Part shown: in pieces, positions 25,813 to 34,650 of the stretch
Layout: the number at the start of each line of letters is the position of its first letter
Position numbering within the stretch: position 1 is the first letter of the stretch
Source of the DNA: Novipirellula caenicola
Lineage (GTDB): Bacteria; Planctomycetota; Planctomycetia; Pirellulales; Pirellulaceae
Direction: 5' to 3'
DNA length: 64,000 bases
Assembly (NCBI RefSeq): GCF_039545035.1
Contig: NZ_BAABRO010000015.1
Span: forward strand, 102,049-166,048
Position numbers and translations under genes: made by a program
Notes under the pieces: generated by a model
Seen by the model: the letters and a program-made list of their open reading frames with translations, nothing else
Told to the model about the DNA's origin: nothing
Database searches by the model: none

Positions 25813-27243
25813 TCACGGCACTCGTGTTGCCGTGAATTCGACTCGGTATTCTCGATTCGGGTCGCATTGACGAGGGTTGGGGACCAAGATGAAATCGTCC
25901 GTGATGACGGGGGAAAGCTCACCGTCATCGATAAGTTGGATCTGGTGGATGCGATGAGGCAGTAGTTCAACGATCGGCCGCCATCCCCGCTGGGCTCCGT
26001 TGGTGTTGATCGGTTTGAATGATTCCTCGCCACGATTGGGGGTGATCACCAGCGTGTAGTGATTGCCGTCGACGCTCAAGGTTTGATCGTACGCTTTGGG
26101 ACGGTCATCCATCTTGGCTTGCCACGCGGGATCGCCGTAAAACGCCACGACGTCGCGGTCCCACAACAATCCGGCACCATCGTGTGCGGTTAGTCCCTGC
26201 GATTTTCCGTGTGAATTCGGTGTGGTGCTGACCCGCGGTCGTGATCCCACTTGCAGCTCGGCGTCGACGATGTCGTCAAAGCAGGTGTCGAGACGATGAA
26301 TCAGTGCGTGATGGTTCGCGTGAAACGCTTCGGCCAATGTGTAGCGGCCGGGTTGTTCGACAAAGTAATCCAGTAGTCCCCAGCCGCCATAGCCGTACCA
26401 GGTCACGACGGTGTATCCGACCATTTGGCGAACGCCGAGTTGGTTCATCCACGCCAATGCCATCGCATCCGGGCCATCGATGTCACCCATCAAGCAGTTC
26501 CCCACTGCTAAATAGACTTTGGGGTTATCGGATTGAATCTCAAAGCGTTCGCCATCGGTGGTGACGCCAAACATTTTGCCTGCTTTGGATTGAAACGTAC
26601 CGTTGCGATAGCGAAATCCAATTTGCCAATCTCGCTGAGTGGCATGGCCTGAGGTCACAAACAGATCGGCGGTATTGTCGCTCAATGATTTTGCCAAGGC
26701 ATGCGTGGTGTCCGCTGGTCCTTGTTGCTGTCGAGCCGTATCGCCGGGCGTCTTGCTGACCGTTTTTGATTTCACCAGTTCGTCGAACCAAACGCCCGAG
26801 TTACACATTTCAAGTGCGATCTCGGTACCCGCGGCAACATGCGAAACGGTCAGTGGTTCGCGCTGCTCGGCTGTCCGCAATGCTCCGGCGGCGTCGTATC
26901 CCGTGATGATGCCCCACTGGGTGTCGGTGTAGGGATCCGAGTCAAGTTGCCGAGTCATTTGATGGACCGCGGCGACGAAGTCACGATTGGCTTGCTGCGG
27001 CGTTGCGACAAAACAGGTGTACCGGGGATGTTGAATCTGCAAACTTTCGAGGCTCTCTTGCACCTCTTGGTCCCACAGCACGACATCGGCGCCGGCATAT
27101 TTTTGGCGGAGAGCGTCAACAACGCGTCGCCACGGAGCGTCCTGGTGCGTTTCGCGACGGATTACAATCGTGTAGTCGCCTGCAACTGCAATCGAACCGG
27201 GGATAGCGGCGAACAGCAAGCTGGCGAGAGCAACCGTTTTCAT
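25813..27243 (-). CDS. Secreted protein, possible C25 (gingipain-like) cysteine peptidase relative
   Basis: A 476-residue protein with a clear signal peptide (MKTVALASLLFAAIPGSIAVAG). The middle resembles caspase-fold C25 enzymes: a strand followed by TSGHATQRDW (candidate catalytic His near residue 199), then VYLAVGNCLMGDIDGPDAMALAW (candidate Cys near residue 247), then MVGYTVVTWYGYGGWGLLDYFVE. The N-terminal part (VVDALRQKYAGADVVLW, YTCFVATPQQANRDFVAAV) fits the alpha/beta start of such folds. The assignment rests on these motifs alone and the spacing should be checked. It is followed on the same strand by the cytochrome-like gene after 260 bp. The gap between them shows no further gene. 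Confidence 0.6.
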   Translation of the reverse strand: MKTVALASLLFAAIPGSIAVAGDYTIVIRRETHQDAPWRRVVDALRQKYAGADVVLWDQEVQESLESLQIQHPRYTCFVATPQQANRDFVAAVHQMTRQLDSDPYTDTQWGIITGYDAAGALRTAEQREPLTVSHVAAGTEIALEMCNSGVWFDELVKSKTVSKTPGDTARQQQGPADTTHALAKSLSDNTADLFVTSGHATQRDWQIGFRYRNGTFQSKAGKMFGVTTDGERFEIQSDNPKVYLAVGNCLMGDIDGPDAMALAWMNQLGVRQMVGYTVVTWYGYGGWGLLDYFVEQPGRYTLAEAFHANHHALIHRLDTCFDDIVDAELQVGSRPRVSTTPNSHGKSQGLTAHDGAGLLWDRDVVAFYGDPAWQAKMDDRPKAYDQTLSVDGNHYTLVITPNRGEESFKPINTNGAQRGWRPIVELLPHRIHQIQLIDDGELSPVITDDFILVPNPRQCDPNREYRVEFTATRVP

Positions 27244-27483
27244 GACATGTCTGGGGGTAAATCAAGCAGTAAAAAGGGGCGGTGAGTCCCGTGGTGTCGG
27301 CTCCGGCACGGACGCCGGCGTGGTGTCTATGGTACCCTGTTGCCGTGCCGTCGGCATGATAACGAAAATGGCCGCAAAATTTCTGAACAAAAAACAGGGT
27401 AGCCAAGCGTGGATCGAAAATGTGACCAAAGCGGTCAACCGTTACGTCCATTGGTCCAACCATTCGAGATGGGAAATCGCTAA

Positions 27484-28380
27484 ATGAACTGGTTGTATCG
27501 ATGGCTGGTTCTGGTCTTGCTGTTGCAGTGCGTCGGGGTGGCGGGGCGGTATTACTGGTCGACCAATGAAACCGAAAGCGACGTTTACGGTTTGCTCTAT
27601 TTCGATTGGGGGTGGTCCGAGACGTTTGCCCAGCGTTTTGATGACTTCGGCACTTTGTCTTGTTGTGCGGCCGCGGTTTTGGTGGTGCTGACCGCGGCGA
27701 GGTCGCTTCCGCCGCATGGAGCCTGGCCCGCCGACACGCCGACAACGAGAACATCGCGTGCTTGGTTTGGGCTATGGGTGTTCCGTGTCTCGTTGGCCTG
27801 GATCTGCCTATGGATGTTCCTGCTCGCCCTGATCTTTATGATTCGTGGAGATCGGTTTTCGGAACTCTCGCTAGGCGAGCATGCGGTGCGATATGGTTTG
27901 CCGCTAGCGTTGCTGATGTTTTCGCTTCCGCAAACGAGTTCCGCTGGGGTGTGGGTGCTGCGTGTTGCCGCTGCCGCGACCTTCATCGTGCACGGATACA
28001 AGGCGATGCAGTTGTACGGTCCCTTTACCGATCTGATCCTACTGTCCGACGCATCATGGACGGCACTGCAGATTGAACAAGCCGCCGCCGAGCGAGCGCT
28101 GTGGATGATCGGGTTGGTCGATATCGTCGCCGGGATTCTGTTGTTGGCGTTTCGCTGGGGGGCTGTTGCGGTCTACATGGGGTGCTGGGGTGTCATCACG
28201 GCGCTGAGCCGGATGACGGCATTCGGAGTCGATGCGTGGCCGGAAACGTTGATCCGCGCGGCCAATGGAGGAGTGCCGATTGCATTGGTTTTGGCTGCGG
28301 TTGTGTTCACGCCCCGTGGCAAGTTGATGTACAATCAGACTCCCTCCCCTTTCCCGCCGCCCTCCGAACATTGTGTCTAG
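27484..28380 (+). CDS. Integral membrane protein, unknown function
   Basis: A 298-residue protein with about seven hydrophobic segments: residues 4-22, 57-70, 93-120, 135-147, 155-170, 205-222 and 250-292. No conserved enzymatic motif is visible. Loops carry few charges and the C-terminus is a short proline-rich tail. It ends three bases before the phosphoesterase gene, so the two form an operon. The role is unknown; pairing with an exported phosphoesterase suggests envelope function. Confidence 0.8.
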   Translation: MNWLYRWLVLVLLLQCVGVAGRYYWSTNETESDVYGLLYFDWGWSETFAQRFDDFGTLSCCAAAVLVVLTAARSLPPHGAWPADTPTTRTSRAWFGLWVFRVSLAWICLWMFLLALIFMIRGDRFSELSLGEHAVRYGLPLALLMFSLPQTSSAGVWVLRVAAAATFIVHGYKAMQLYGPFTDLILLSDASWTALQIEQAAAERALWMIGLVDIVAGILLLAFRWGAVAVYMGCWGVITALSRMTAFGVDAWPETLIRAANGGVPIALVLAAVVFTPRGKLMYNQTPSPFPPPSEHCV

Positions 28381-28383
28381 TTC

Positions 28384-29610
28384 ATGAAACCAAGTTCTTC
28401 GTTGGCTTCGTACTGTTTCGTCAGTTGTCTTGGTCTGTTTTGCTTCGCTGCCACGCAGTGTCTTTATGCGGATGCGCCTTTGGTGGGAACCAAGCCGGCG
28501 CAATGGCGAGTGACATGGCGTTCAGATCCAGCCACGTCGGCAACGGTTTCCTGGAGTACCGCCGAACAAGGGACGCAGCACCGCGTGCGTTACCGGATCA
28601 AAGGCAGTGATCGAGACGAAGGCGTTGTAGCGGCAAAAAGTGGCCGGTTCACGGGCGGTCACGCCGAACTGTATTATCACCACGCTGAGTTGACGGGGCT
28701 AAAGCCGGCGACTCGCTATGAAGTCCAGATGATGAGCGACGACGAATCATCGCCTGTTTTTTACTTCTTGACGGCGCCGGATACCGATCGGCCATTCAGT
28801 TTGCTCAATGGTGGCGATTCTCGAAGCGATCAGCAAGAGCGACGCAAGGTGAACCAAATGATTGCCAAAATGGTGGGGCAGTCGTTTGCAAATGACGATC
28901 CGGCCGACGATATCTTGGCATTGGTTCACGGCGGAGACTACATCGTTAGCGGGCCAAACGTCGCGCAGTGGTCGGAGTGGTTGTCCGATCATGAGTTGAC
29001 GGTGACCGATGACAATCGGTTGCTTCCCGTGATTCCGGCACGGGGCAATCACGATTCGGGGAAACCATTTAACGAGGTCTTTGGGTTTCCCGAGGATGAT
29101 CGAAACTACTACGCCATTAACCTTACTCCTGCAGTTCGATTGATCACGCTCAATACGGAAACCAGTACCGCGGGCAGCCAAGCAAAGTGGTTGCGGCGTG
29201 AATTGGCGTCGTCGCGTCCCGCTCACCGCTGGGTCGTCGCCCAATATCACCGCCCTGCCTTTCCTGCGGTCAAAACGCCAAGCTCGGCGCTGCAGAGCTG
29301 GGTGCCTCTGTTTGAAGCGTACGACGTCGACTTGGTTTGTGAAGCCGACGGCCACAATATCAAGCGGACGGTTCCCATCCGTAACGGCAAGCATGATGAC
29401 ACCGGCATCGTCTATATCGGCGAAGGCGGATTGGGGGTCGGCCAGCGGACTCCCAAGACCGAGCGGTGGTTTTTGCAGTCGCCTGGGATGGCTGACCAGG
29501 GCAGTCACGTCTTTGTGTTGACCTTTTCCGAAGACGCGATTTTTGGGAAGTGCGTCTTGCTTGGCGGGGACATTCGCGACACGTTCGAACGTCCCGTACG
29601 CGGTAGATAG
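28384..29610 (+). CDS. Secreted metallophosphoesterase (purple-acid-phosphatase-like)
   Basis: A 408-residue protein with a signal peptide (about 1-29, ending QCLYADA). A fibronectin-III-like N-terminal domain (QWRVTWRSDPATSATVSWST...GLKPATRYEVQM) is followed by a calcineurin-type metallophosphatase domain. Metal-site blocks are GGDSRSD, VHGGDYI, RGNHDSG, AQYHRPAF and EADGHNIKR, in the order expected for dinuclear phosphoesterases. It likely releases phosphate from esters outside the cytoplasm. It starts three bases after the upstream membrane protein stop. Confidence 0.88.
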   Translation: MKPSSSLASYCFVSCLGLFCFAATQCLYADAPLVGTKPAQWRVTWRSDPATSATVSWSTAEQGTQHRVRYRIKGSDRDEGVVAAKSGRFTGGHAELYYHHAELTGLKPATRYEVQMMSDDESSPVFYFLTAPDTDRPFSLLNGGDSRSDQQERRKVNQMIAKMVGQSFANDDPADDILALVHGGDYIVSGPNVAQWSEWLSDHELTVTDDNRLLPVIPARGNHDSGKPFNEVFGFPEDDRNYYAINLTPAVRLITLNTETSTAGSQAKWLRRELASSRPAHRWVVAQYHRPAFPAVKTPSSALQSWVPLFEAYDVDLVCEADGHNIKRTVPIRNGKHDDTGIVYIGEGGLGVGQRTPKTERWFLQSPGMADQGSHVFVLTFSEDAIFGKCVLLGGDIRDTFERPVRGR

Positions 29611-29881
29611 CGTCGCTGGGCCGGACGTAAGCTGGCTTGTTGTTGGATCGCGTCGCTCGCATGTGGGGTGATCCGATCGGTGTGGCATGGCATCGCAGTC
29701 TCGATGGGAAGGCGACAACCAGTGTTTTTTTCGCTTTTTTTAGGCTTTCTTGAAACGACCGAAACCTTCTTGGGTTTGGTTGGTTACATGATTGAGGAGC
29801 TGGCCTAGCGGTATCGGTTCCGCCGCCTCTCAATACAAATCAACAAGAGACACTACTCTTACTCGTTCAGGGAAATTTGGG

Positions 29882-30751
29882 ATGAAAATGAAACACGTTG
29901 CGTTTTGCCTAGTAGCGGTCGCGCTGTCGGCATTGATGGTGGGTGAATTGTCGGCTCAAGAAGGCGGCCGACGTGGTGGTGACCGCGGCGGTTTCGGCGG
30001 TCGAGGAGGCGCAGGCGGCCCTGGAGGGGTTGGCGGCGGCGACCCTACCTTCGGTTTGTTGATGATCGAAAAGGTGCGTGAAGAAATCGAATTGATGCCC
30101 GACCAAGTCGAGGCACTCAAGAAGGTTCGCGAAGATGGTGGCGGCCGAGGCGAGCGTCCCGATTTCGATTTCCGTGAAGCAAGCGAAGAAGAACGCGCTG
30201 AATTCTTCAAGAAGATGCAGGAAGAGCGTAAGGAACGCAGTGCTAAATTGCGTGAACAGCTCGAGGAAGTCTTGTTGCCTGGCCAGCTCGCACGTCTGAA
30301 GGAAATCTCGATCCAGGTCCAAGGCGTGGCGGCTCTTGGTAACGAAGAAGTTCAGAAAGAGTTGAAGATTACCGAAGCTCAAAAGAAGGAATTGGAAGAG
30401 GCTCGCGAGAAGATTCAAACCGAGATGCGTGAGAAAATGCGTGAGCTAATGGCTTCGGGTGACCGCGACAAGATGCGTGAGGCTTTCGGCAAGGTCCGTG
30501 AAGATGTCGAGTCGCAAGTGTTGGCGGTGCTGACATCGGAGCAGAAGGACGCCTTTGAAAAGATGAAGGGCGAAACGTTCGAGATGCCTGAAGGCATGCA
30601 AGGCGGGATGCGTGGCGGTGCTCGCGGCGGTGAAGGTGGACGTGGTGGTTTCGGCCGCGGTGGCGAACGAGGCGGTGAGCGTGGCGGCGATCGAGGTGGT
30701 CGTGGAGATCGCGGCAATCGTGGCGAACGGTCCTCCGATACCGAAGAATGA
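29882..30751 (+). CDS. Exported Gly/Arg-rich coiled-coil protein (Spy/CpxP-like)
   Basis: A 289-residue protein with a signal peptide (MKMKHVAFCLVAVALSALMVGELSAQ) and GGGA spacing before ATG 29882. A glycine/arginine-rich segment (about 27-55) precedes a highly charged helical core (about 56-245). That core carries LTxxQ-like repeats such as LLPGQLARLKEI, LKITEAQKKELEEA and LTSEQKDAFEKM, as in periplasmic Spy/CpxP chaperones. The tail is again GGERGGERGGDRGGRG-type. It probably binds unfolded or envelope proteins; the RGG tails are unusual for an exported protein. It is monocistronic and followed by a terminator hairpin. Confidence 0.75.
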   Translation: MKMKHVAFCLVAVALSALMVGELSAQEGGRRGGDRGGFGGRGGAGGPGGVGGGDPTFGLLMIEKVREEIELMPDQVEALKKVREDGGGRGERPDFDFREASEEERAEFFKKMQEERKERSAKLREQLEEVLLPGQLARLKEISIQVQGVAALGNEEVQKELKITEAQKKELEEAREKIQTEMREKMRELMASGDRDKMREAFGKVREDVESQVLAVLTSEQKDAFEKMKGETFEMPEGMQGGMRGGARGGEGGRGGFGRGGERGGERGGDRGGRGDRGNRGERSSDTEE

Positions 30752-30815
30752 TTTTTTAGTGCTTTGTTGAAAACGTAAGCTTCGGCTGCCGGCGAAGCGC
30801 TCCGTCGCGCCGAAA

Positions 30816-30844
30816 GGGGCAGGCTCTGACCAAGAGTCTGCCCC
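30816..30844 (+). terminator. Terminator hairpin between converging genes
   Basis: Arms GGGGCAG and CTGCCCC, extended by CTCT/AGAG, close on a short loop and are followed by GCTTTCGTTTCTT. It lies 65 bp after the coiled-coil protein gene and before the converging recJ gene. Confidence 0.6.
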
Positions 30845-30966
30845 GCTTTCGTTTCTTAGCGACGCTTTCCATCGCCGCTCTAAAATAAAGAGTACTCGGT
30901 CGGGGCCAAGGTAGATGGCGTTGGGCTATCGCCGGAAAGAGGGCTGCTGAGGTCCATCGCGGGAAG

Positions 30967-32763
30967 CTAGGCGTCGGCCACCGTGCCGGCGTTTGATCGT
31001 TGCTCGGCGTGGTCGCGGCGGTCACTCGGTCGCCAATCGACGAGATGGATTTCCACTTTACGGAAACCGCGGAACTCATTGATCACCGGTCGGTAGGCGA
31101 TTTCGATGGGGCCTTCGCACTGGTTCAGCGCGTCGCACCAATCACCGGCACCAAAAGCAACGCCGCGGATCGATTTTACGCCTTGCCGCAGTTTGACGCT
31201 CAAGTGGCGGTCGCCGCCGCCTATTCGTCGAGCCGGTTCGTCCAGTTCGATGTTGCTGCAAAACAGCGTCGGACGTGGGTTGCCGGCGCCAAACGGGGCA
31301 AGTGTTTCGATCTGTTTGACCGTTTCCAGATTCAGTTGCCCAAACGATGCCTCGGCGTCGATCACGATCTCGGGCACGATGTCTCGCTCGGACCATTGAC
31401 GGGCCACCGCTTCGCAGAAATCGCCGCGAAACGCATCAATTTGGTCTTCTTCGATCGTCAGTCCCGCAGCCGCTTTGTGGCCGCCAAATTTGACCAGTCG
31501 CTCACTGCAATCGCTGAGCGCTTCGTGCAGATCGATCCCGGTGCCGCCGACCCGGCCTGAGCCCACGGCCTGCGTTTTTCCCGTCGCGTCGAGCGAAAGA
31601 ATCAGCACCGGTTTGGCGTGTTTTTCAGCCAATCGGCCTGCGACCACGCCAATCACACCAGGGTGCCACCCGACTCCGCCCAAAACAAGTGCGGCGTCGG
31701 CATCGACATCGAATTCCTCTTTGGCTTGCTTTTGCGCCGCGAGGTAAACGCTCCGCTGCAAGGTGTCGCGATCGTTGTTTAGTTGGTGAATGTATTCCGC
31801 TAGCGCCTCGGCGCGTTCGCCACCGGGGGTGGTCAATAGCTCGACTGCCAATTGGGCCTGTCCAAGTCGACCGGCCGCGTTCAGCCGCGGCGCGATGGTG
31901 AACGCAATGCTGTCAGATGTGACCGCCGATGCTTGGTCAACCTTGGTGATTTTCATCAGCTCTGCGAGTCCCGGCAACGGGTTGGCGCGAAGCGTTTTCA
32001 GTCCATGTTCAACCAGCACGCGATTCTCGTCCAACAGCGGGACCACGTCCGCTACCGTTCCGATAGCGGCAAGTGCAATCGATTGCATCAAGTAGCGTCG
32101 CATCGGTTCGGTGACCTTTTCGCTACCTGCAACTTGTTGGCAGATTGCCCAGGCGAGCTTGAATGCGACGCCGGCTCCACACAGTTCGCCAAACGGGTAA
32201 TTCGTGCCAGGAAGCCGCGGGTGGACGACCGCGTCCGCGCGCGGCAGTTCGCCATCAATGGTGTGATGGTCGGTGATGATCAGTTTCACCCCGAGTTCGC
32301 GGCATAGTTCAGCGTGTTGGCGACTGGTGATGCCGCAATCGACCGAAATGATCAGCTTCTTTCCGCGGTCAGCCAATTTGCGAATCGCCGCTTCGTTCAA
32401 ACCGTAGCCGTCTTCGAGTCGGTTGGGGACATGGTAGCTGACGTTTGCCCCCATCAATTGCAATCCATTGACCAGGATCGCGGTGCCGGTCATGCCGTCG
32501 CAGTCGTAGTCGCCGTAGACCGTGATCGGCAACCGCTTGTCGATTGCGTCGATGATGATTTTTGTTGCATCGACCACGCCAGGCAGTTCTTTGGGGTCAC
32601 GCAGGTCCTTTAGTTTGGTACTCAGGAACTGGGCGGCGTCATTGGCGTTGTAGATCCCTCGGCTGACCAGCAATTGGGCCACCACGGCGGGAAGTCGGGC
32701 TGAGCGAGCAAGTTGCTCGACGCGAGAAGCATCATGGGGAATGATTCGCCATCGGCGCTGCAT
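30967..32763 (-). CDS. recJ: Single-stranded-DNA-specific exonuclease RecJ
   Basis: A 5'-3' single-strand DNA exonuclease used in recombination and repair. The chosen start ATG 32763 (MQRRWRIIPHDASRVEQLA) gives 598 residues, matching bacterial RecJ. A longer frame to 32907 adds Cys/Arg-rich, unlikely residues. DHH-family motifs are present in order: VYGDYDCDGMTGTA (near residue 83), ISVDCGITS, IITDHHTIDG (the DHH motif) and VHPRLPGTNYPF. In the C-terminal DHHA1 domain lies the GGHKAAAG motif. An OB-like end follows. It stands alone, converging with the coiled-coil protein gene. Confidence 0.95.
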   Translation of the reverse strand: MQRRWRIIPHDASRVEQLARSARLPAVVAQLLVSRGIYNANDAAQFLSTKLKDLRDPKELPGVVDATKIIIDAIDKRLPITVYGDYDCDGMTGTAILVNGLQLMGANVSYHVPNRLEDGYGLNEAAIRKLADRGKKLIISVDCGITSRQHAELCRELGVKLIITDHHTIDGELPRADAVVHPRLPGTNYPFGELCGAGVAFKLAWAICQQVAGSEKVTEPMRRYLMQSIALAAIGTVADVVPLLDENRVLVEHGLKTLRANPLPGLAELMKITKVDQASAVTSDSIAFTIAPRLNAAGRLGQAQLAVELLTTPGGERAEALAEYIHQLNNDRDTLQRSVYLAAQKQAKEEFDVDADAALVLGGVGWHPGVIGVVAGRLAEKHAKPVLILSLDATGKTQAVGSGRVGGTGIDLHEALSDCSERLVKFGGHKAAAGLTIEEDQIDAFRGDFCEAVARQWSERDIVPEIVIDAEASFGQLNLETVKQIETLAPFGAGNPRPTLFCSNIELDEPARRIGGGDRHLSVKLRQGVKSIRGVAFGAGDWCDALNQCEGPIEIAYRPVINEFRGFRKVEIHLVDWRPSDRRDHAEQRSNAGTVADA

Positions 32764-33240
32764 CCGTGACTCCGCAAAGAGAAAGAGGGGGCGAAAGATT
32801 CGGTTGCTTGAATAGTTTTGCCGCTCGCGGCAGTCGGTAGCGTCACGCGGCCCATGCCACCGGCAATTTGACACGGCGCAGGTCGTTTTATAGCGAATGT
32901 GGTGCAAGCCGTCCGGTCAAAATCGAACCATTTGCTCACCGCAACCGGGCGGTTTGCACGGCACCGCTACCAACGTAGACGGCACTGAACCTGCGGTATG
33001 CGTATGAAAAACGCGTTTGCATACGACCCACCGTCATCCAGCGCGGTCGCAGGCTCGTCAAAGAGGAGCCTGTTTTGCCTTGCGGTATTGCAGGGTGCTT
33101 TAGTTATTTTCAGGTAGCGAAAAAACCAGGAGCCTTTTGGGTGCTCCTGGCGTCGGGAAAAGTCTTTACGACTTTCGTTGTAGCCATGAACCGGTTGGCA
33201 AGCATCCATTCGATGCTCGCCATCGGTCGGTCGAAACGAA
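32764..33240. other. Intergenic region (477 bp) between recJ and rpmG
   Basis: No gene is supported. It holds the rpmG terminator (33120-33150) and a second small hairpin at about 33051-33072 (CAGGCTC/GAGCCTG followed by TTTT). The 5' region of recJ is also here, but no promoter could be assigned firmly. Confidence 0.5.
33120..33150 (-). terminator. Rho-independent terminator downstream of rpmG
   Basis: Arms CCAGGAGC (33126-33133) and GCTCCTGG (33143-33150) form an 8-bp stem. On the minus strand it is followed by six T residues (33125-33120). It lies about 90 bp after the L33 stop. Confidence 0.75.
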
Positions 33241-33408
33241 CTACTTTTTCTTTTCGACGTGCCAAGTGTGCTTACGCAAACGTGCGCTGTACTTCTTCAG
33301 ACGCAGCTTTTCGCCGCCTGGTTTGCGTTGCAGCGTGTAGTTGTAATCTCCGGTTTCTTCGCAAACGAGGAACACGGTATCTGCTTTTTTCTTGCTACGA
33401 CCAGCCAT
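33241..33408 (-). CDS. rpmG: Ribosomal protein L33 (bL33)
   Basis: A 55-residue protein (MAGRSKKKADTVFLVCEETG...) translated from ATG 33408 to TAG at 33241. AGAGAG lies upstream as ribosome-binding site. It has the L33 pattern: a basic start, FLVCEETGDYNYTLQRKPGGEKLRLKKYSARLRKHTWHVEKKK. It keeps only the first cysteine of the zinc-type C+ arrangement (C at residue 16), so it looks like a zinc-free C- form. It is the large-subunit protein near the E-site. The gene stands apart from other ribosomal genes in the window. Confidence 0.93.
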   Translation of the reverse strand: MAGRSKKKADTVFLVCEETGDYNYTLQRKPGGEKLRLKKYSARLRKHTWHVEKKK

Positions 33409-33535
33409 CGGAACTCTCTTTTATCTAAATCACAATGTGTGTGGTGCGAAAGGAAATCGTTATCAGAACGTCTTTCGGGCCTGGGATTATGGCAGGAAAC
33501 CATTGGTTTGGGCAAGTCGCTTTTACGCAAAAAGC

Positions 33536-33868
33536 TCATTCCCCCTCCATGATGGCCTCTTTAATCGCCACCACGACCCCTCGCCGGCTGAGCGAATTGG
33601 CCGTGATTCGGTCAACGTCCAGTCCCAATGATCGGCCGATCCGGACCGCCAAATCGACATCGCGAACGCCAAAATACTGATTTACTTGGCGCTGTCCGAC
33701 GTAAATGGTTTGGTCGTCCGAGCGGAATCCCGATTCAAACGCCTCGCGATCCTCTTCGATCCATTTGTCCGGGACACGGCGAATGCGGCAATGCTCGACG
33801 CTCCAGATTTCATCGCCGGTGCATTCCGACAGCAACGCGAGAGCTCGATGGCGGGCAATTTCGATCAC
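33536..33868 (-). CDS. Hypothetical protein (110 aa), GTG start
   Basis: A soluble 110-residue protein (read MIEIARHRALALLSECTGDEIWSVEHCRIRRVPDKWIEE...). It is predicted to be mixed alpha/beta with an acidic C-terminus (AIKEAIMEGE). The first available start is GTG 33868, and no strong ribosome-binding site is visible. No family is recognised. Residue composition and codon use look like a true protein. It lies between rpmG and the pterin dehydratase gene on the same strand. Confidence 0.6.
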   Translation of the reverse strand: MIEIARHRALALLSECTGDEIWSVEHCRIRRVPDKWIEEDREAFESGFRSDDQTIYVGQRQVNQYFGVRDVDLAVRIGRSLGLDVDRITANSLSRRGVVVAIKEAIMEGE

Positions 33869-33977
33869 GAGGAATTCGGGTCCGTTTTAGCGAGAGGGTG
33901 GGACTAGGAACGTAAAGAGACAGTGACTTGCTCGGCGGTTTCGGTTGCCTGCCTCGTCTGATCGTCAGCGATTCGGC

Positions 33978-34388
33978 CTAATAGCCCAGCAGCGGATCTA
34001 TTTTAGCAGCAACCACAAAATCGTTGCGACTGAGTCCGTCGATCGCATGCGTTGTCAGTTCAATCTTCAGCATTCGGTAACCGGTCAGGTGTAGATCGGG
34101 ATGATGTTGTTCCTGTTCGGCCAATTCCGCAATTTTGTTGATCAGGGCGACGGCGTCGACAAAATTGCGGCATCTCTTTGTGCGAGAAATTCGCTTTGCA
34201 GCGGCGTCGAGTTCCCACTCGGGGATCGCTCGCATTAATTCGTTTGCTTGATCGCGAGCGAGGGGCGGCACCCCTCCTTCGCACGGCACGCACTTCGCGG
34301 CACGCAGCGAATCTGCGTTTTCTGGATTTGCTTTTTCCGGGGAATCTGGGCCCGAGTTCACGGTTCGATTTGATTTTGACATGGTCAT
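33978..34388 (-). CDS. Pterin-4a-carbinolamine dehydratase (PCD/DCoH)
   Basis: It dehydrates 4a-hydroxytetrahydropterin, recycling the pterin cofactor of aromatic amino-acid hydroxylases. Some bacterial members act in other pterin steps. The core from about residue 40 shows LARDQANELMRAIPEWELD, then the catalytic region EQEQHHPDLHLTGYRMLKIELTTHAIDGLSRNDFVVAAKID with the conserved histidines. The N-terminal 40 residues are polar and unconserved. A second ATG two codons in is equally possible. No aromatic hydroxylase gene is in the window. It is divergent from rplA. Confidence 0.93.
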   Translation of the reverse strand: MTMSKSNRTVNSGPDSPEKANPENADSLRAAKCVPCEGGVPPLARDQANELMRAIPEWELDAAAKRISRTKRCRNFVDAVALINKIAELAEQEQHHPDLHLTGYRMLKIELTTHAIDGLSRNDFVVAAKIDPLLGY

Positions 34389-34496
34389 TTGACGATTCAG
34401 AGGGTTCGGTTCAGCAAGATTTTATAAGAATCTTACAAAAAACTGTATCAACAAGCATCGTTTGCCGTTGACGTCGCGAAATGAATTGACGACATT

Positions 34497-34539
34497 CTCC
34501 CGCTTCGCGAGACGAAATCTCGCGTTTTATAAGTGGGAG
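34497..34539 (+). promoter_or_regulatory. Leader stem-loop upstream of rplA
   Basis: Outer arms CTCCCGCTT (34497-34505) and AAGTGGGAG (34531-34539) enclose an inner stem CGCGAGA/TCTCGCG with a 5-nt loop and a one-sided 6-nt bulge. It lies about 110 bp before rplA in the 262-bp divergent gap. Whether it is transcribed is not known. It has no T-run and so is not an obvious terminator. Confidence 0.45.
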
Positions 34540-34579
34540 AGTTTGCCGCCATCCGGCGTGCTGTGAATCGCAACCATGC

Positions 34580-34612
34580 GGTCACCGTGTGCATCGGAAG
34601 GGCCAGGTGACC
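34580..34612 (+). promoter_or_regulatory. Candidate mRNA leader hairpin before rplA (possible L1 autoregulation)
   Basis: Inverted arms GGTCACC (34580-34586) and GGTGACC (34606-34612) lie 38 bp before the rplA start. L1 is known to repress its own mRNA by binding a leader helix that mimics its rRNA site. I suggest this hairpin as a candidate only, since the known consensus was not checked in detail. Confidence 0.35.
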
Positions 34613-34650
34613 TCGCCGAACCACCCGACATATAAGAGAGTCGCGACCCT

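Noticed and set aside
32967..33209. 80-codon minus-strand frame between recJ and rpmG
   Set aside because: It covers the rpmG terminator hairpin and has no recognised domain.
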